Below, piece after piece: positions 45,040 to 54,965 of a DNA stretch of 64,000 nt. The notes beneath the pieces were generated by a model. It saw only the letters and a program-made list of their open reading frames with translations. It had not been told where the DNA came from and did no database searches. How positions within the stretch are numbered: the first letter of the stretch is position 1; each line of letters opens with the position of its first letter. The stretch spans positions 496,001 to 560,000 of the forward strand of contig JAFKAC010000025.1 of assembly GCA_025766275.1 (NCBI GenBank), written 5' to 3'. A program made the position numbers and the translations under genes. Source of the DNA: Lactarius indigo. Taxonomy: Eukaryota; Basidiomycota; Agaricomycetes; Russulales; Russulaceae.

Positions 45040-45717
45040 TTTAATCTGTGGGTATTTCATTTCTTATTCTAAAATGTGTACAATGCCACGCACATTCCAA
45101 GTACCAGACAAACGCCTATATAAGACGGCTCTCATCACCTTGGGTCGTCGGTCTCTCTTCTCCTCTTTCTTCTACCTCTTGTGTATCCTTTGAACCACTC
45201 TGGGAATTCACGATCTTTCAGAATATATGGATTTCTACGTATCCGTGCGATAGACCTCAGTGTTGTCGGCAATCCGGTGGCCGACTTCCAGACACCCTTC
45301 GATACCTATGTCATGTCGTTGGGTCTTGTTAGAACGCGTAAATTCTGAGATACAGTGTAGAAATTTATGGCAGTGGGCAGCCAAATAGGTGAGCAACGCG
45401 TGAACGTTCGAGGTCTGGAGTAGAGCGAATGCTCCTATCTCCTCAATATTATTGATAGATAACCGTTTAACTTCGGTAATAATATGATTATCTAATATCA
45501 TGATGTCGGTCTAGCCTCGGTTTGTTGGACTGTCCGTTCCGGGCTGTATCCCAACATACAGGACGCCTCACGAGATTTCTTCCTCTTTCCATCGACTCGT
45601 GTTCGCGTCAAGGCATGGCGAAAGACATATAGCTGTTGATATCCCTCAAGTGATTACGGCCTTTCTAAGTAAGTTGCGTACCCAAGCTGGGCCAAACAAG
45701 AATTACCGTGACATCAC
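45040..45717. other. Unit C promoter-like block and small minus ORF
   Basis: A TATATAAG box (about 45117-45124) and the CT-rich dispersed block are followed by a minus-strand frame (45235-45501). That frame reads MILDNHIITEVKRLSINN, then ALLQTSNVHALLTYLAAHC and FLHCISEFTRSN. Unit A has a close copy of this frame with a few amino-acid changes and no start codon. I do not recognise the protein. Confidence 0.4.
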
Positions 45718-45878
45718 TAATGCGTGTACACAAACGCATTAGATCATCCCTCTCCTCGAGCCTGAGCCTCTTAGCCCACGTCAGCACACTAGGTAGAGCC
45801 GTTGAGTGTCCCAGAACCAACATTGTGAGAGCAGGCTGCACACACGATGCATTTCATAGGCAGTGTCCTAGGATTCGC
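45718..45878 (+). promoter_or_regulatory. Conserved upstream block, unit C
   Basis: Nearly identical to unit A: GAGCCTGAGCCTCTTAGCCC, CCAACATTGTGAGAG, GATGCATTTCATAGG, CAGTGTCCTAGGA. It lies 140-300 bp upstream of the copy C start. Confidence 0.5.
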
Positions 45879-46018
45879 CGGCGAACAGCCATAGCCTGCT
45901 TGTGTACACGTTTTTTTTGTCCGCCGGCGTTGTTCCTCCTAGTTGGAAACGAGGGTGCTCACACCTCTACACCTCCCCATTACCACCAATTCGTATTACC
46001 ACCAATTCGTCGCCCATA

Positions 46019-47152
46019 ATGTCGCCCAAACAGTTTTTTCGCAACTTGAAGCAAAGGACCCATAAGTCTCGTCCTGCAACATCTGGTGATCAGGCCCTGT
46101 TGGCAGCTCGTAGGTGTTACCTCAGTTTCTACAATACAATTGTCTGAGTGTGTTTGGCCAGAGGGTACCACTGTCGTTCCCGCTTCAGCTTGGCAAATCA
46201 ACACCCATGATGATATTGCAATGGGCACAATTCAGACATCACTCGCACTTATCAAGGAGGGGAGTTCCCTTGCAACCAAGTTCCCGTTCATCGCCCCCAT
46301 CACAGGTCTCCTACTTCAAGCACTCGCCATACGCGATGCATGTCTTACCCACATTTCCTTTGATAATGTTCTGATAAATGTGTCTCCAGGAAGTGAAGCA
46401 ATATAAAGGGGAGTGTGAAATTGTGATGGGAAAACTCGCAAGGATCGGAGGGATCATTGTCGATGTCTGCGAAAAGTATAACATGAACGAGGAAGAACTG
46501 CCGAATACTCTGCTGAATATTCTGAGATCTCTTCAAAGGTTCGTCTCTTCGGCAACTATCACGCTCGCTGAGCCTCACGATCTGACGAAGGACCAGAGAG
46601 TTGGATAGGATAGAGCAGGTGCTGAAGAGGTGCTCGAAGAGAAAAGGCATCAAAGGGATGGTTCTACGCAAGGATTTATTGACGAATATCAGGCAATGTG
46701 ATTTGGAGTTATCTAACGTGCTTCAAGCGTTCCATGTACGCCTTTTTCTTATTCATTTCAGTTGGGTGATTTATCTCCCTGTAGGCCGAACTGGGATTGG
46801 ACATTCGGTTTGCATTGATGGCGCAGAGAAGAGAGGTGGGCACACCAATATGAATTATAATTTGTGTGGTTGACACTCACGCTGCGGTCATAGCCAATTG
46901 AAGCAACACCGTAAGTTCTTGCAGTGTTGCGAGATGCTATCGTGTGCTGATGTTGCCTCTTCTAGGCATATTCTCACGGAGTCGAATGAGCTGATTGTCC
47001 GTGGTGGCCATTTTGGGACTTCTTTAGACCAGTCCGACGTAATTAGTCAGTTGAAGATCACGCGATCAGCGCTCTACACTTTTTTTTTTTACCCTTATCA
47101 CCGAGGGCATGTTATACACGACTCCTCAACTATACACGACTCCTCAACTTAA
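46019..47152 (+). CDS. Stand-alone MLKL-type four-helix domain protein, copy C
   Basis: This is a paralogue of copies A and B with the same exon layout and MSPKQFFRNLKQRTHKSRP at the start. The helical core is kept (VKQYKGECEIVMGKLARI, ELDRIEQVLKRCSKR, AELGLDIRFALMAQRRE). Intron 2 has a GC donor (46338) as in copy A. The intron after exon 4 begins GTACGC instead of GTATGC. A 16-bp repeat (TTACCACCAATTCGTA) was inserted or duplicated just before the start. The C-terminal exon is almost identical to that of copy A. Confidence 0.65.
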
Positions 47153-48267
47153 TTTCGCTTAAGTAGTGGACAGCTCAGCTCGTGTCTACCGTACTGTACC
47201 TGAAAATGAACACCTACTGTGTCACTCCTATCACTCTTCTAAAACTGGGCTTGGTCGCACACTTCGATGGGTTGTAGCTCTGGGTCTCTCAGTGGCGTGT
47301 CAAACTGGATGGCGTTGTACTCCAATTCTCAAAGTGTTGAGGGCCAAAGCCATCAATGACGGCAGCAGCCGCCTGCCAATACGCCGAGATGCGGTGTTTT
47401 CCAATGACACTGCCCGATTTTAATACTGATCGCATGCCGCTGGGGTCAGTATTCGGGGTGGTGGCAGCCTCTTATGGCGTCTGGCCCGGGGACGAGAATG
47501 GATCTGCGTCCCTGAGCCATCCTCTGTTGTCAGGGCCCCTTCCCATTCGCTCTCCCACTACTTTCGCATAACGAGGCATGCGAACAGGGTATACAGAGGG
47601 GAGGTATACAAACGATATTCGAATCCACCCCATTCACTACAGTAGCGCTCACTAATGATGAAAGCACGAGAGTCACGGTACTATACATGTGCTTCTCGAC
47701 GTGACCAGCTCGAAAAATAAGAAGATACAGCTGATACGGTAATTTGTACGTTCTGCCGTATCCACCCTCTTTTGGCACTACGCCCGTGACTGAGCTATGT
47801 ATGTGCTTCCCTTCGATACCCTCCGACCATGGTTGCATAGCATGTGTTATCCTGTATTGCCTTGATCAGCCCATCATCAATCAGATCACCGAATTGTAAT
47901 GACACCGATAGCGAAAATAATAGGGGGAATCGTGGTGGAGCCCGTTCATAAGGGCTCCGTGAGAAGAGACGATGAGTAGTCAATGAGTACTATAAGTCTT
48001 AGAGGATGCTTTTCTCGGCCCGGGCTGGCTGCAAGGCTGGCTGAGCTAATTGATTACGTTGTGCACGTGCCAGTGCCAATGGGCATGCGCACATTTCTCG
48101 AGACCAATACTGTAGCAAGTTCAAAAAAAAAAAAAAAAAAATACTGTAGCAAGTGAACATCTGACCCCAATGCATTGGCTCTAATTTATCACCAGAGCAC
48201 TTACGATAGGCCACCTGTTACCTGAAGCTATAACTGGTATTCACTAGAGCTGTTAATGCTGAGCTAC
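47153..48267. repeat. Downstream segment of unit C
   Basis: This is almost identical to 37697-38760 in its first 800 bp. It holds a small poly(A) insertion with a target duplication at 48106-48154. No gene is seen. Confidence 0.6.
48106..48154. mobile_element. Minimal poly(A) retroposition footprint
   Basis: AATACTGTAGCAAGT (48106-48120) is repeated as ATACTGTAGCAAGT at 48141-48154. Between the copies lie TC and eighteen A residues. The matching sites in units A (about 38625-38640) and B have no such insertion. A 14-15 bp target duplication around a poly(A) stretch is the mark of LINE-type target-primed insertion with nothing but the tail copied. Confidence 0.6.
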
Positions 48268-48956
48268 ACCACTGGGATGGAAAGCTGTCCCGAGGTTAGG
48301 TGAGAGGCGATTATGTGGTGGTTGTCCCCAACAAGGAAAAATGTCTGTTTTTGTCAGTTAAACATAGTATCCAATTAAAATGAATCCCGTTAATCATCGA
48401 GCCAAGCCCCTGTATGGGTGATCACTAAGCCTGAGCGCCGTTCCGAAAATTACCCAGGAGCTAGTAATGATTGTGCAGAGCAACCTCCGAGATGCATTTG
48501 GCGTCCAAATCCAATGGATCCTTGGCAATACTATCCAATCGTCCCAATTACTTTAGCCAAAGCATCCTGAGGTTGTCCTGGGGTCTGACCTGAGGACGTT
48601 CAGGAGTGGTGCTTGATCTTGATGTGGTCATCACTGCCGGTTGTCGCCGTGCATGTCCCAAGGATCTCTGAGCCATGTCTGGCTGCAGTACTGGCAATCA
48701 TCCTGGTTTCAAGAGTCGTTACATCCGATGTTTGTCCTGATGTTTGACCTGATCTGGATGTGGCCATCACCACTGCTTGTTGCAGTGCATGTCCCCAAGA
48801 CCTCTGGGCCCTGTCCAGTAACAATGTCATCACAGATCCTGGTTTTAGGGCCACATCCGTCCTCAAACACCCACTTCAGGCTTGCTGGATCAGACAAATC
48901 ACGGTTTGCAAGAATCGAATTAAATTCCATTTAAAAACAAAAAACTGTACGCTCCA
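48268..48956. repeat. Non-array sequence with a two-copy tandem duplication
   Basis: From 48268 to about 48600 nothing is recognised. Two diverged copies of a 133-bp unit then start near 48616 and 48749. Shared words include GATCT(T/G)GATGTGG(T/C)CATCA, GTGCATGTCCC, GATCTCTG/GACCTCTG and ATCCTGGTTT. Minus-strand frames across both give GTCTATTGSDDHIKI and GTCTATSSGDGHIQI, so the unit may once have been coding. Confidence 0.45.
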
Positions 48957-50018
48957 TCACGCATGCTCGAGGATGCTTGCCATGCTACCAATCGCCCCAA
49001 TGAAACCACCTGACACATCACCACCAGCATCTTTGTCTGCATTGTCACCATCTGCACTTGTGAAGTTGTTGAGGAATGGGTTCACATTGGCATCAGATGT
49101 GAACCTTGAGCGATCACGTTCGATTGTCTCCTCAATGTACCTGCAGTACCGAAACTCCTTGTTAGTTATGAGGGACTGAAAACAAACAAGTACATACCTT
49201 GTCCACCCGGGAGAGGACCACGGTGTTCCTAGTTTCTGGATGCGTGCAGTGAACCACTTGTCGACCATAGACCAAAAATCATTGCCCTTTTGCTGAGGTG
49301 GTGTTGGTGTTCCAGGTGTGCTGGTACACTTGCGTTTCTTGCCACGTGGAGGTCCAATGGACATGGCACTGGAGGGCCAAGAACCAACCCCAGTGTCACC
49401 ATCTACCGCACTGCTTGTGCTTCGGCTGGTGTCGTCACCCTGGTTGGTTTGATTGTCATTGTCCTCATCCTCGTCCTTGTCCTCATCCTCACCTACCTGG
49501 TCTAAGAGTTGAGGGTTCTCCAATGCAAATCTGCACTACTCAGTGAAGTCAGGAAATAGTAAAGTACCTTGGTAAATGAACACTTACCAATAGAGTGATG
49601 TGAGCTATGATCGGATGCCTGAGGGTGTGTTGACCAGACCAGGTTGCAAGAAATCAATTGGTCACGTTGCAAACAAAATCGTCCAGTGTTTGAGTGTTGC
49701 TTCCTATGATGCTATCACAAAGCTTGAACCATGTCAGTGAACCCAGTGATGTTTTGATGCAGTGAGTGTGCTCACCATCTCACGGTACACATTTCGTAAG
49801 CTTGAACATGTGAGCCGAATAGTGGTCATCAAAAGTTGTTGCCGGGACAAGTTGCCAAAAACATTGAAGAGGTGCAGCTCCTTCTGCCTTTCTTGAAGCT
49901 TAACCTGTACGTGGAGACAGTGATCCATTCTGTTCAAACACAAAACCAACGCACTTACCTCCACATCAATATTCATCTGGGTATAGCAGACATGGTTAGC
50001 ATCCAGAAGCACCTCCCC
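48957..50018 (-). pseudogene. C-terminal piece of the split gene
   Basis: The frame continues VLLDANHVCYTQMNIDVEVS and VQVKLQERQKELHLFNVFG (49734-50012). After damaged exons, 48957-49523 gives an acidic, low-complexity stretch (DEDKDEDEDNDN), PPRGKKRKCTSTPGTPTPPQ and NDFWSMVDKWFTARIQKLGT. It ends SPGWTR joined to YIEETIERDRSRF across an intron at 49141-49197. That intron is 57 bp and stop-free, so the frame also reads through it. The FW..VDkWFa..mk motif is typical of the C-termini of these transposon-associated proteins. Confidence 0.6.
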
Positions 50019-50739
50019 TGTTACAGACTGGACTTGTTTTCAACTTTACTTTAATTTCTTACTTACACTTGCGTTCGCGGGAAAGTCTTTCCTTTCTTGG
50101 CTTTCCCTTTTTCGGACTTGCTGCGCACTAGGAGCCTTAAGATTCTCTCCTAGTGCAAAGTGAGACAATGAGACACTCATTGTCCTTATTAGTCTTTATT
50201 ACTACTATACTTGGGCTAAATGCACCCTTTTATGGCAGGTGTCTCATTTCTATTTTTAACTTTGAGACATGTCTCACTTGCCTTTTATATCCTTGCTTCT
50301 TCTCACACTTACTGCGGATAGCTGTGCACACTTTCTTCTTTTTCCCGTGCCTGCTGCGGATTGCTGTACCTTCTTCTCACGCTTGCTGCGGATTGCTGTG
50401 TTACTTCTCACGCTTGCTGCGGATTGCGCCATTTGTTTGTTCCGCACAAACAAACCTCTTTCTATATAAGTCGTGGCCCTAGGTAGCTTGTATCCTTAGA
50501 CTCGACTTCTTTACCATCACAGTATACATTGTTTTCCCATTCCCTTGGGGTAACTCTCTACTGAACCGTCGAACCTCTTGAACCCCCTGAACTCCACTCA
50601 CATCTTGAGTATTGTGTCATACTCCGAGATCCTTGTTAACCACTTAAACCTTGCCATTAACCGGCTGAACCCTCGCTCATTGACATAGAGAGACCAGACT
50701 TGCTCACGCTGAGCTGAACGTTCCTACTGTAACGTTACA
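50019..50739 (+). mobile_element. Solo LTR with internal tandem repeats
   Basis: This 721-bp sequence begins TGTTACAGAC and ends ACGTTACA, flanked by the 5-bp target duplication TCCCC (50014-50018 and 50740-50744). It has four diverged tandem copies of a TTCTCACGCTTGCTGCGGAT unit at about 50305-50430. A TATA box (CTATATAAG, about 50461-50469) is followed by GTAGCTTGTATCC. Orientation is plus by the TATA box. It is a different family from the 507-bp LTRs. Removing it rejoins ASGEVLLDANHVCYTQ in the host gene. Confidence 0.85.
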
Positions 50740-50744
50740 TCCCC

Positions 50745-51977
50745 GGAAGCCAGGTGGATGTTCATCTAGATTTGGGTCAGGTGATGGGAAGTCATGATAT
50801 GAGAACGTGCACTCACTCTCTGTTCTTGTGAGAGATTGAATGTTCCCTCGAGGTGGATGTGGAGGTCTGCCATCATTGCATGATCAGTACGACAAGTGTC
50901 TGCAAGACTATGACACTCTTTGAGTATCGCAAAGAGGAGAGCTGTTTGACAGATGTGTAACTGCATGTGGCTGTGGGGCATTCCCATGGCAATCTGATTC
51001 GTTGTCAGGTATAGTTAGCGTTACACCAAGTGCAGAGCGGCGTACCTTAGGAATAGAGTGGAGACTATTGTGGTACTCTTCATCTGTTACTGAAAATCCC
51101 ATAGATTTGGTGACCACTTCAATATAACTAGGACTAACTTTGGAGGGGAGTTCTGTGTGAGGGGAGAAGTCAAGATTCCCATAGTCTGTGTCGTTCCTAC
51201 GTTGGGCAGGAGTTTGAGGTGTACCAGTAGCCCCCCAGGTGTTATGATACTGAGGTTGGGGTGCGTGGGTTCTCACACTGTTGGTGGATCGTTCTCCATT
51301 TGGTATGGAGGTCAATGAGAAGTTGAACGAAGAACGTTCTCTGTTTGGTACAGGAGTCAATGGGATGCTGTAGCTTGAACATTCTCCAATGACATTTGAT
51401 GCAGAAGCAGTTTGTGAGAAGTTGTACGGCGTGGACATCAGTGGGGGGATGTGTTGTGCTGCTGGCTGCCCATCACACGAAAGAAAACTCTGCCCAAAGT
51501 CAGCAGTAACACTGACCTGTAGACTGCAGAGATTGCCGTGGCCACGGAAATTGTATAATGAGGGAAAGAAATTACAAAGTACTACAGAACATCACGACAA
51601 TAGACCTGCAGATATGTTATGGCTTGATGAGCCAGTACCTGGCCTACTACTGCCCTGGCCTCTACCCAGCAAACCCCTCCTGCCTCGACTAGAATGATGC
51701 TTGTGTGCATCGACCTCCTGTTGTGCGCCCTCAATAATTGCTAAGTTGGTGTCAAAAGAAGGATCAATGTGTGCACGTAGCAGATCAAAATGCGCCACGT
51801 CGTGGATACATGCAGTACTCATAATAAGGTCGTTTGGGCTGTTGTGCACAACAACTGGCCGCGCTTGAGTGGTTGCCTGGCGTTCTTGATAGACTACCTC
51901 AGACCCAGATGCTGCACAATTGTGGGCATGACAACGATGCTGCACATTCACAGTACACAGAATGTGCTGTGCATGAA
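50745..51977 (-). pseudogene. Fourth piece of the split gene
   Basis: The exons read ILCTVNVQHRCHAHNCAASG, VYQERQATTQARPVVVHNSP and SRGRRGLLGRGQGSSRPGTG (51592-51951). A Ser/Thr/Asn-rich segment (50908-51438) follows with two diverged copies of an ERSSFNFSLTSIPNGERS-like motif. Near the left end QTALLFAILKECHSLADTC is seen before the next LTR. Confidence 0.6.
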
Positions 51978-52504
51978 TGTAACGCCGTCACGACGTTAGC
52001 TCGACTTGAGCGCGATAGAGGCGGTAACAACTTAGCGGTAGTTGTGGCTCTTCTAGTTCTGCTTGAAGACTCGGAGGTCCAAGGCATATGCGTCTGGTGA
52101 ATGCTCGAAGGCACACCTAAAGTTCAAGTTGTCGACTTATAGATAGAAAGGAAGAGAGCGATTGATAGACAAAAGAGAAGGAAACAAGTGACGATTCAAG
52201 AAGACCAAGATGGCATATCTTGGTCTTCACGAGACACTATAAATACAATTCGAGCAGGCTTTCAAGCGCTGCTATGAGTCACAGTAAAGTAGCGTCCGAC
52301 GTATCGCATAAGTAACTCAATCCAAGTACCACTACTACCAGTATTAGTGGCGTCCGTCATCAGTCAGCTATCGTGCCGTATCACCTATCGCACTACCGTA
52401 TCACCGTGGTTAAGTCCGCAACTAATCTACCTTACCGCCGTAGTTGCAACCGGTACAGTAAGGGTAAGACTCGCCTCGCATAGTAAAGAGTCCGAAACGT
52501 TACA
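51978..52504 (-). mobile_element. Solo LTR of the same family as the decayed element
   Basis: This 527-bp sequence begins TGTAACGCCG and ends AACGTTACA, flanked by the 5-bp target duplication ATGAA (51973-51977 and 52505-52509). It aligns along its whole length with the 507-bp LTRs at 53318 and 60633. It lies in an intron a few bases before the acceptor GCACAG, so it may not have broken the protein. Confidence 0.9.
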
Positions 52505-52509
52505 ATGAA

Positions 52510-53317
52510 GTTAGCTTGTGACAAACCAATGAAACGAATCGCTTACTGAGATGCCTCTTATCAAGAAGTTGTCACTGAGCTGGACACCTGGCATTCAGTA
52601 AGGTGCAGCACACATTGTGACGTCCGCCTGCTGCAACAAGATAATGCCTGGCCGTGGATATTGCTGTACTGGTGTTGCACCTGTGGCCACCAGAACTTCG
52701 CATACATACCCAAGGCCTGGTGCTCCTGTGTGGTGCATGCTAGGCTTAAATAGCACCCAGTTGTTTACGAAACAGATGTCACCGTTTATCAGGACTATGG
52801 ACGCTGCAGTAAAGAACATGGAGGGCGTGGGTGAGGGGATGAAAGTAGGGAAGTGGTGTGCTGTATCAGTATGTCCATACGGACGAGAGTCCTGCTTGTC
52901 AAGTATGCAAGAGCCTTCATAGCCATCAGCACATGTATTTACTCCGAGGCGTGTCATACTCACCAAGCCGTAGATCGGCACTGTCTGTGCTGCTAGTGGC
53001 CGACAGTTCCTTACCAAGGTACACAACTGCGGTTGGGACTTGGCGCCAGATGCCAGCCTCGCTAGCATGGACTGATAATTTGTCACGGGACTTGAAAGCA
53101 AGTGCATATCTGTGAGATTTCTCGTTATCATGGAAGAGATGGCGGCCACCACTGATGAGATGGCGAACGTGGTTGTTGTGTGCGAAGGCAAGAGCGATGT
53201 CACGTGAAGGGGCAAGGCAATTCGAGTGGATGCTTTTTGCACAGATGACGGTGTTGAAAGACTCAAATGATTTGGTGGCAAAGAGAATTGCTGGTCCAAA
53301 GCGTTGGACATGAGTAG
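52510..53317 (-). pseudogene. Third piece of the split gene
   Basis: The frame resumes as THVQRFGPAILFATKSFESF, then SIHSNCLAPSRDIALAFAHN, HNNHVRHLISGGRHLFHDNE and SVHASEAGIWRQVPTAVVYL. It continues CGYEGSCILDKQDSRPYGHT, an intron, and VLINGDICFVNNWVLF in another exon. The reading then passes into an intron that contains the solo LTR 51978-52504. Confidence 0.7.
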
Positions 53318-53824
53318 TGTAACGTCGTCACGATGTTAGCTTGACTTGAGCTCGATAGAGGTGATAACAACTTAGCGAATGCCTTGACACGACGACACGA
53401 AGGTCTGTGCTCTTGCCTTAGTGAATACATGGAGGTACACCGGCAAGACTTGCTGAACTTTAGCGATGCGTAGAAGTTGATGAAAGAGAGAAGAAGAGAA
53501 ATCAAGTGACAGTTCAAGAAGACCAAGATGGCATATCTTGGTCTTCGCAAGACAGTTTAAATACATATCGAGCAGGCTTACAAGCACTGCTATGAGTCAC
53601 AGTATCGTAGCGTCCAACGTATCACAGAAACAACTCGAACACTAATACTACTAGTACCAGTACTAGTGGCGTTGGTCATCAGTCAGCTATTGTACCCTAT
53701 CGCCTATCGCACTACCGTACCACTGTAAGTAAGTCCGCAACTAATATGCCTTACCGCCGTAGTTGCAACTGGTACAGTAAGGGTCCACAGTCGTACTAAC
53801 CAGTCCCATGCTCAAAACGTGACA
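53318..53824 (-). repeat. 3' LTR of the decayed element
   Basis: Written on the plus strand it begins TGTAACGTCG and ends AACGTGACA. It shares most of its length with the other LTR and, more distantly, with the solo LTR at 51978-52504 (for example CAAGATGGCATATCTTGGTC, which can form an imperfect hairpin). Confidence 0.95.
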
Positions 53825-53839
53825 TCACCCCCTTTTCAG

Positions 53840-54960
53840 TGTGAGACCCCGACTCACCGAAAGTCTCTTGCTGGCCAATCACACTGCTCGTCGGCAATAC
53901 GCTCCAGGGCTGTGGTGCGCTCCAGGCGGTAGATGGAGTCTCGCCTGTCGTCTTGCACGCACTCAATCATGGTGCGGAGTTGGCTCACTTGTGCATGAAG
54001 CCGATCCAGCTTGTAGCTGGCCATGTGAAAGCGCGTGACTTCGGCCGTGAGCGACTTGTCGTTGATGCAGTTGAGCGCTCAGTTGGTGATGCAATCCACC
54101 TCGAAGATGACAAGGTCTTCGTGGGGGTATGTCAGGTGTAGGGCGGCCAATACATGCGGCTCGGCGTAGAAGGGCTTACCGTAGACGTGCGGCAACCCCG
54201 GTATGACTCCCAGAATGAGAGGGTCCGCTCCTCCAATGAGCTGGATGTGTGACGCATCCCGCTCTACTCCGTCAGGTCCAGTGATGGGGTATCGAATGTA
54301 ATGGGGTCATCTGTTTGCCTGGAACCCTTCAGGTGCAATGACATGCATGGGATCCTTGGCGGTGGTGAACAGACGGTGATCGGCGGCGCCAGGCACGCGC
54401 ACACGTCCTCAATACATGGGGGACCTGTCGGAGTAGATGAGCCAGGGTGTGATGAGGGGATTATCAGGGTCACGTTTCGTTCAAAGGAAGGAGTGTCTCG
54501 CCGGGTAATAATCTTCGTTGTCATGGCCAGCCTCAGCTGCTGCCATCGCTGCCGTCACTCTCACATCTCCCTCAGTCAGGCCACTGCTGAGTCGAGCTGC
54601 TCCTTCTGCCACTCCGCCGCTACTCTCCTCCACCCCTCCAACTCGTACTCCATCAGCGCTTGAACGCTGGTCGTTGCTCGGGAAAACTCCACAAACGCCA
54701 ATGAGGTTGTCGCTTGGGGGGATAGCAGTGATGGGTTTGCACTCGCCGCGGTCATTTCAGAAGATGTGGACGACAGCTCGGTTGTTGGATCTGGGAATCT
54801 GGTGATGATGTTGATCCATTCTTGCACGGTGATGGGCCCCTCTGCTGGTGCAAGAGGTGTCCATGGCGTGAGCTGAGTGTTTGGTACTTTGGTGTCGCTG
54901 TCCTCAGCCAAGAGGGCACGGGCATCTTCTGCAAGGGAGTTGAGGAGCTGCACTTGTGTG
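53840..54960 (-). pseudogene. Extra open region between chromodomain and 3' LTR
   Basis: Downstream of the chromodomain the minus strand keeps long open segments: LLNSLAEDARALLAEDSDTK, ITVQEWINIITRFPDP and ALMEYELEGWRRVAAEWQKE. MTTKIITRRDTPSFERNVTL, AEPHVLAALHLTYPHEDLVI and a coiled-coil-like DRLHAQVSQLRTMIE follow. TGA codons separate them. It would add about 350 residues to the element and matches no domain I know. It could be an additional element ORF or captured sequence. Confidence 0.45.
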
Positions 54961-54965
54961 ACATG

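Larger units (their letters stand above)
35057..48267. repeat. Segmental array of three units (A, B, C)
   Basis: The order MFS copy, reversed NLR fragment, upstream block, MLKL-like gene, downstream segment occurs three times. The gene starts at 36563, 40935 and 46019 are spaced 4372 and 5084 bp apart. Unit A lacks most of its MFS part. Unit B lacks the TATA block and small minus ORF seen in A and C, and has extra Goodbye-derived sequence. The array ends near 48267, where an MFS copy would be expected but unrelated sequence begins. Confidence 0.8.
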
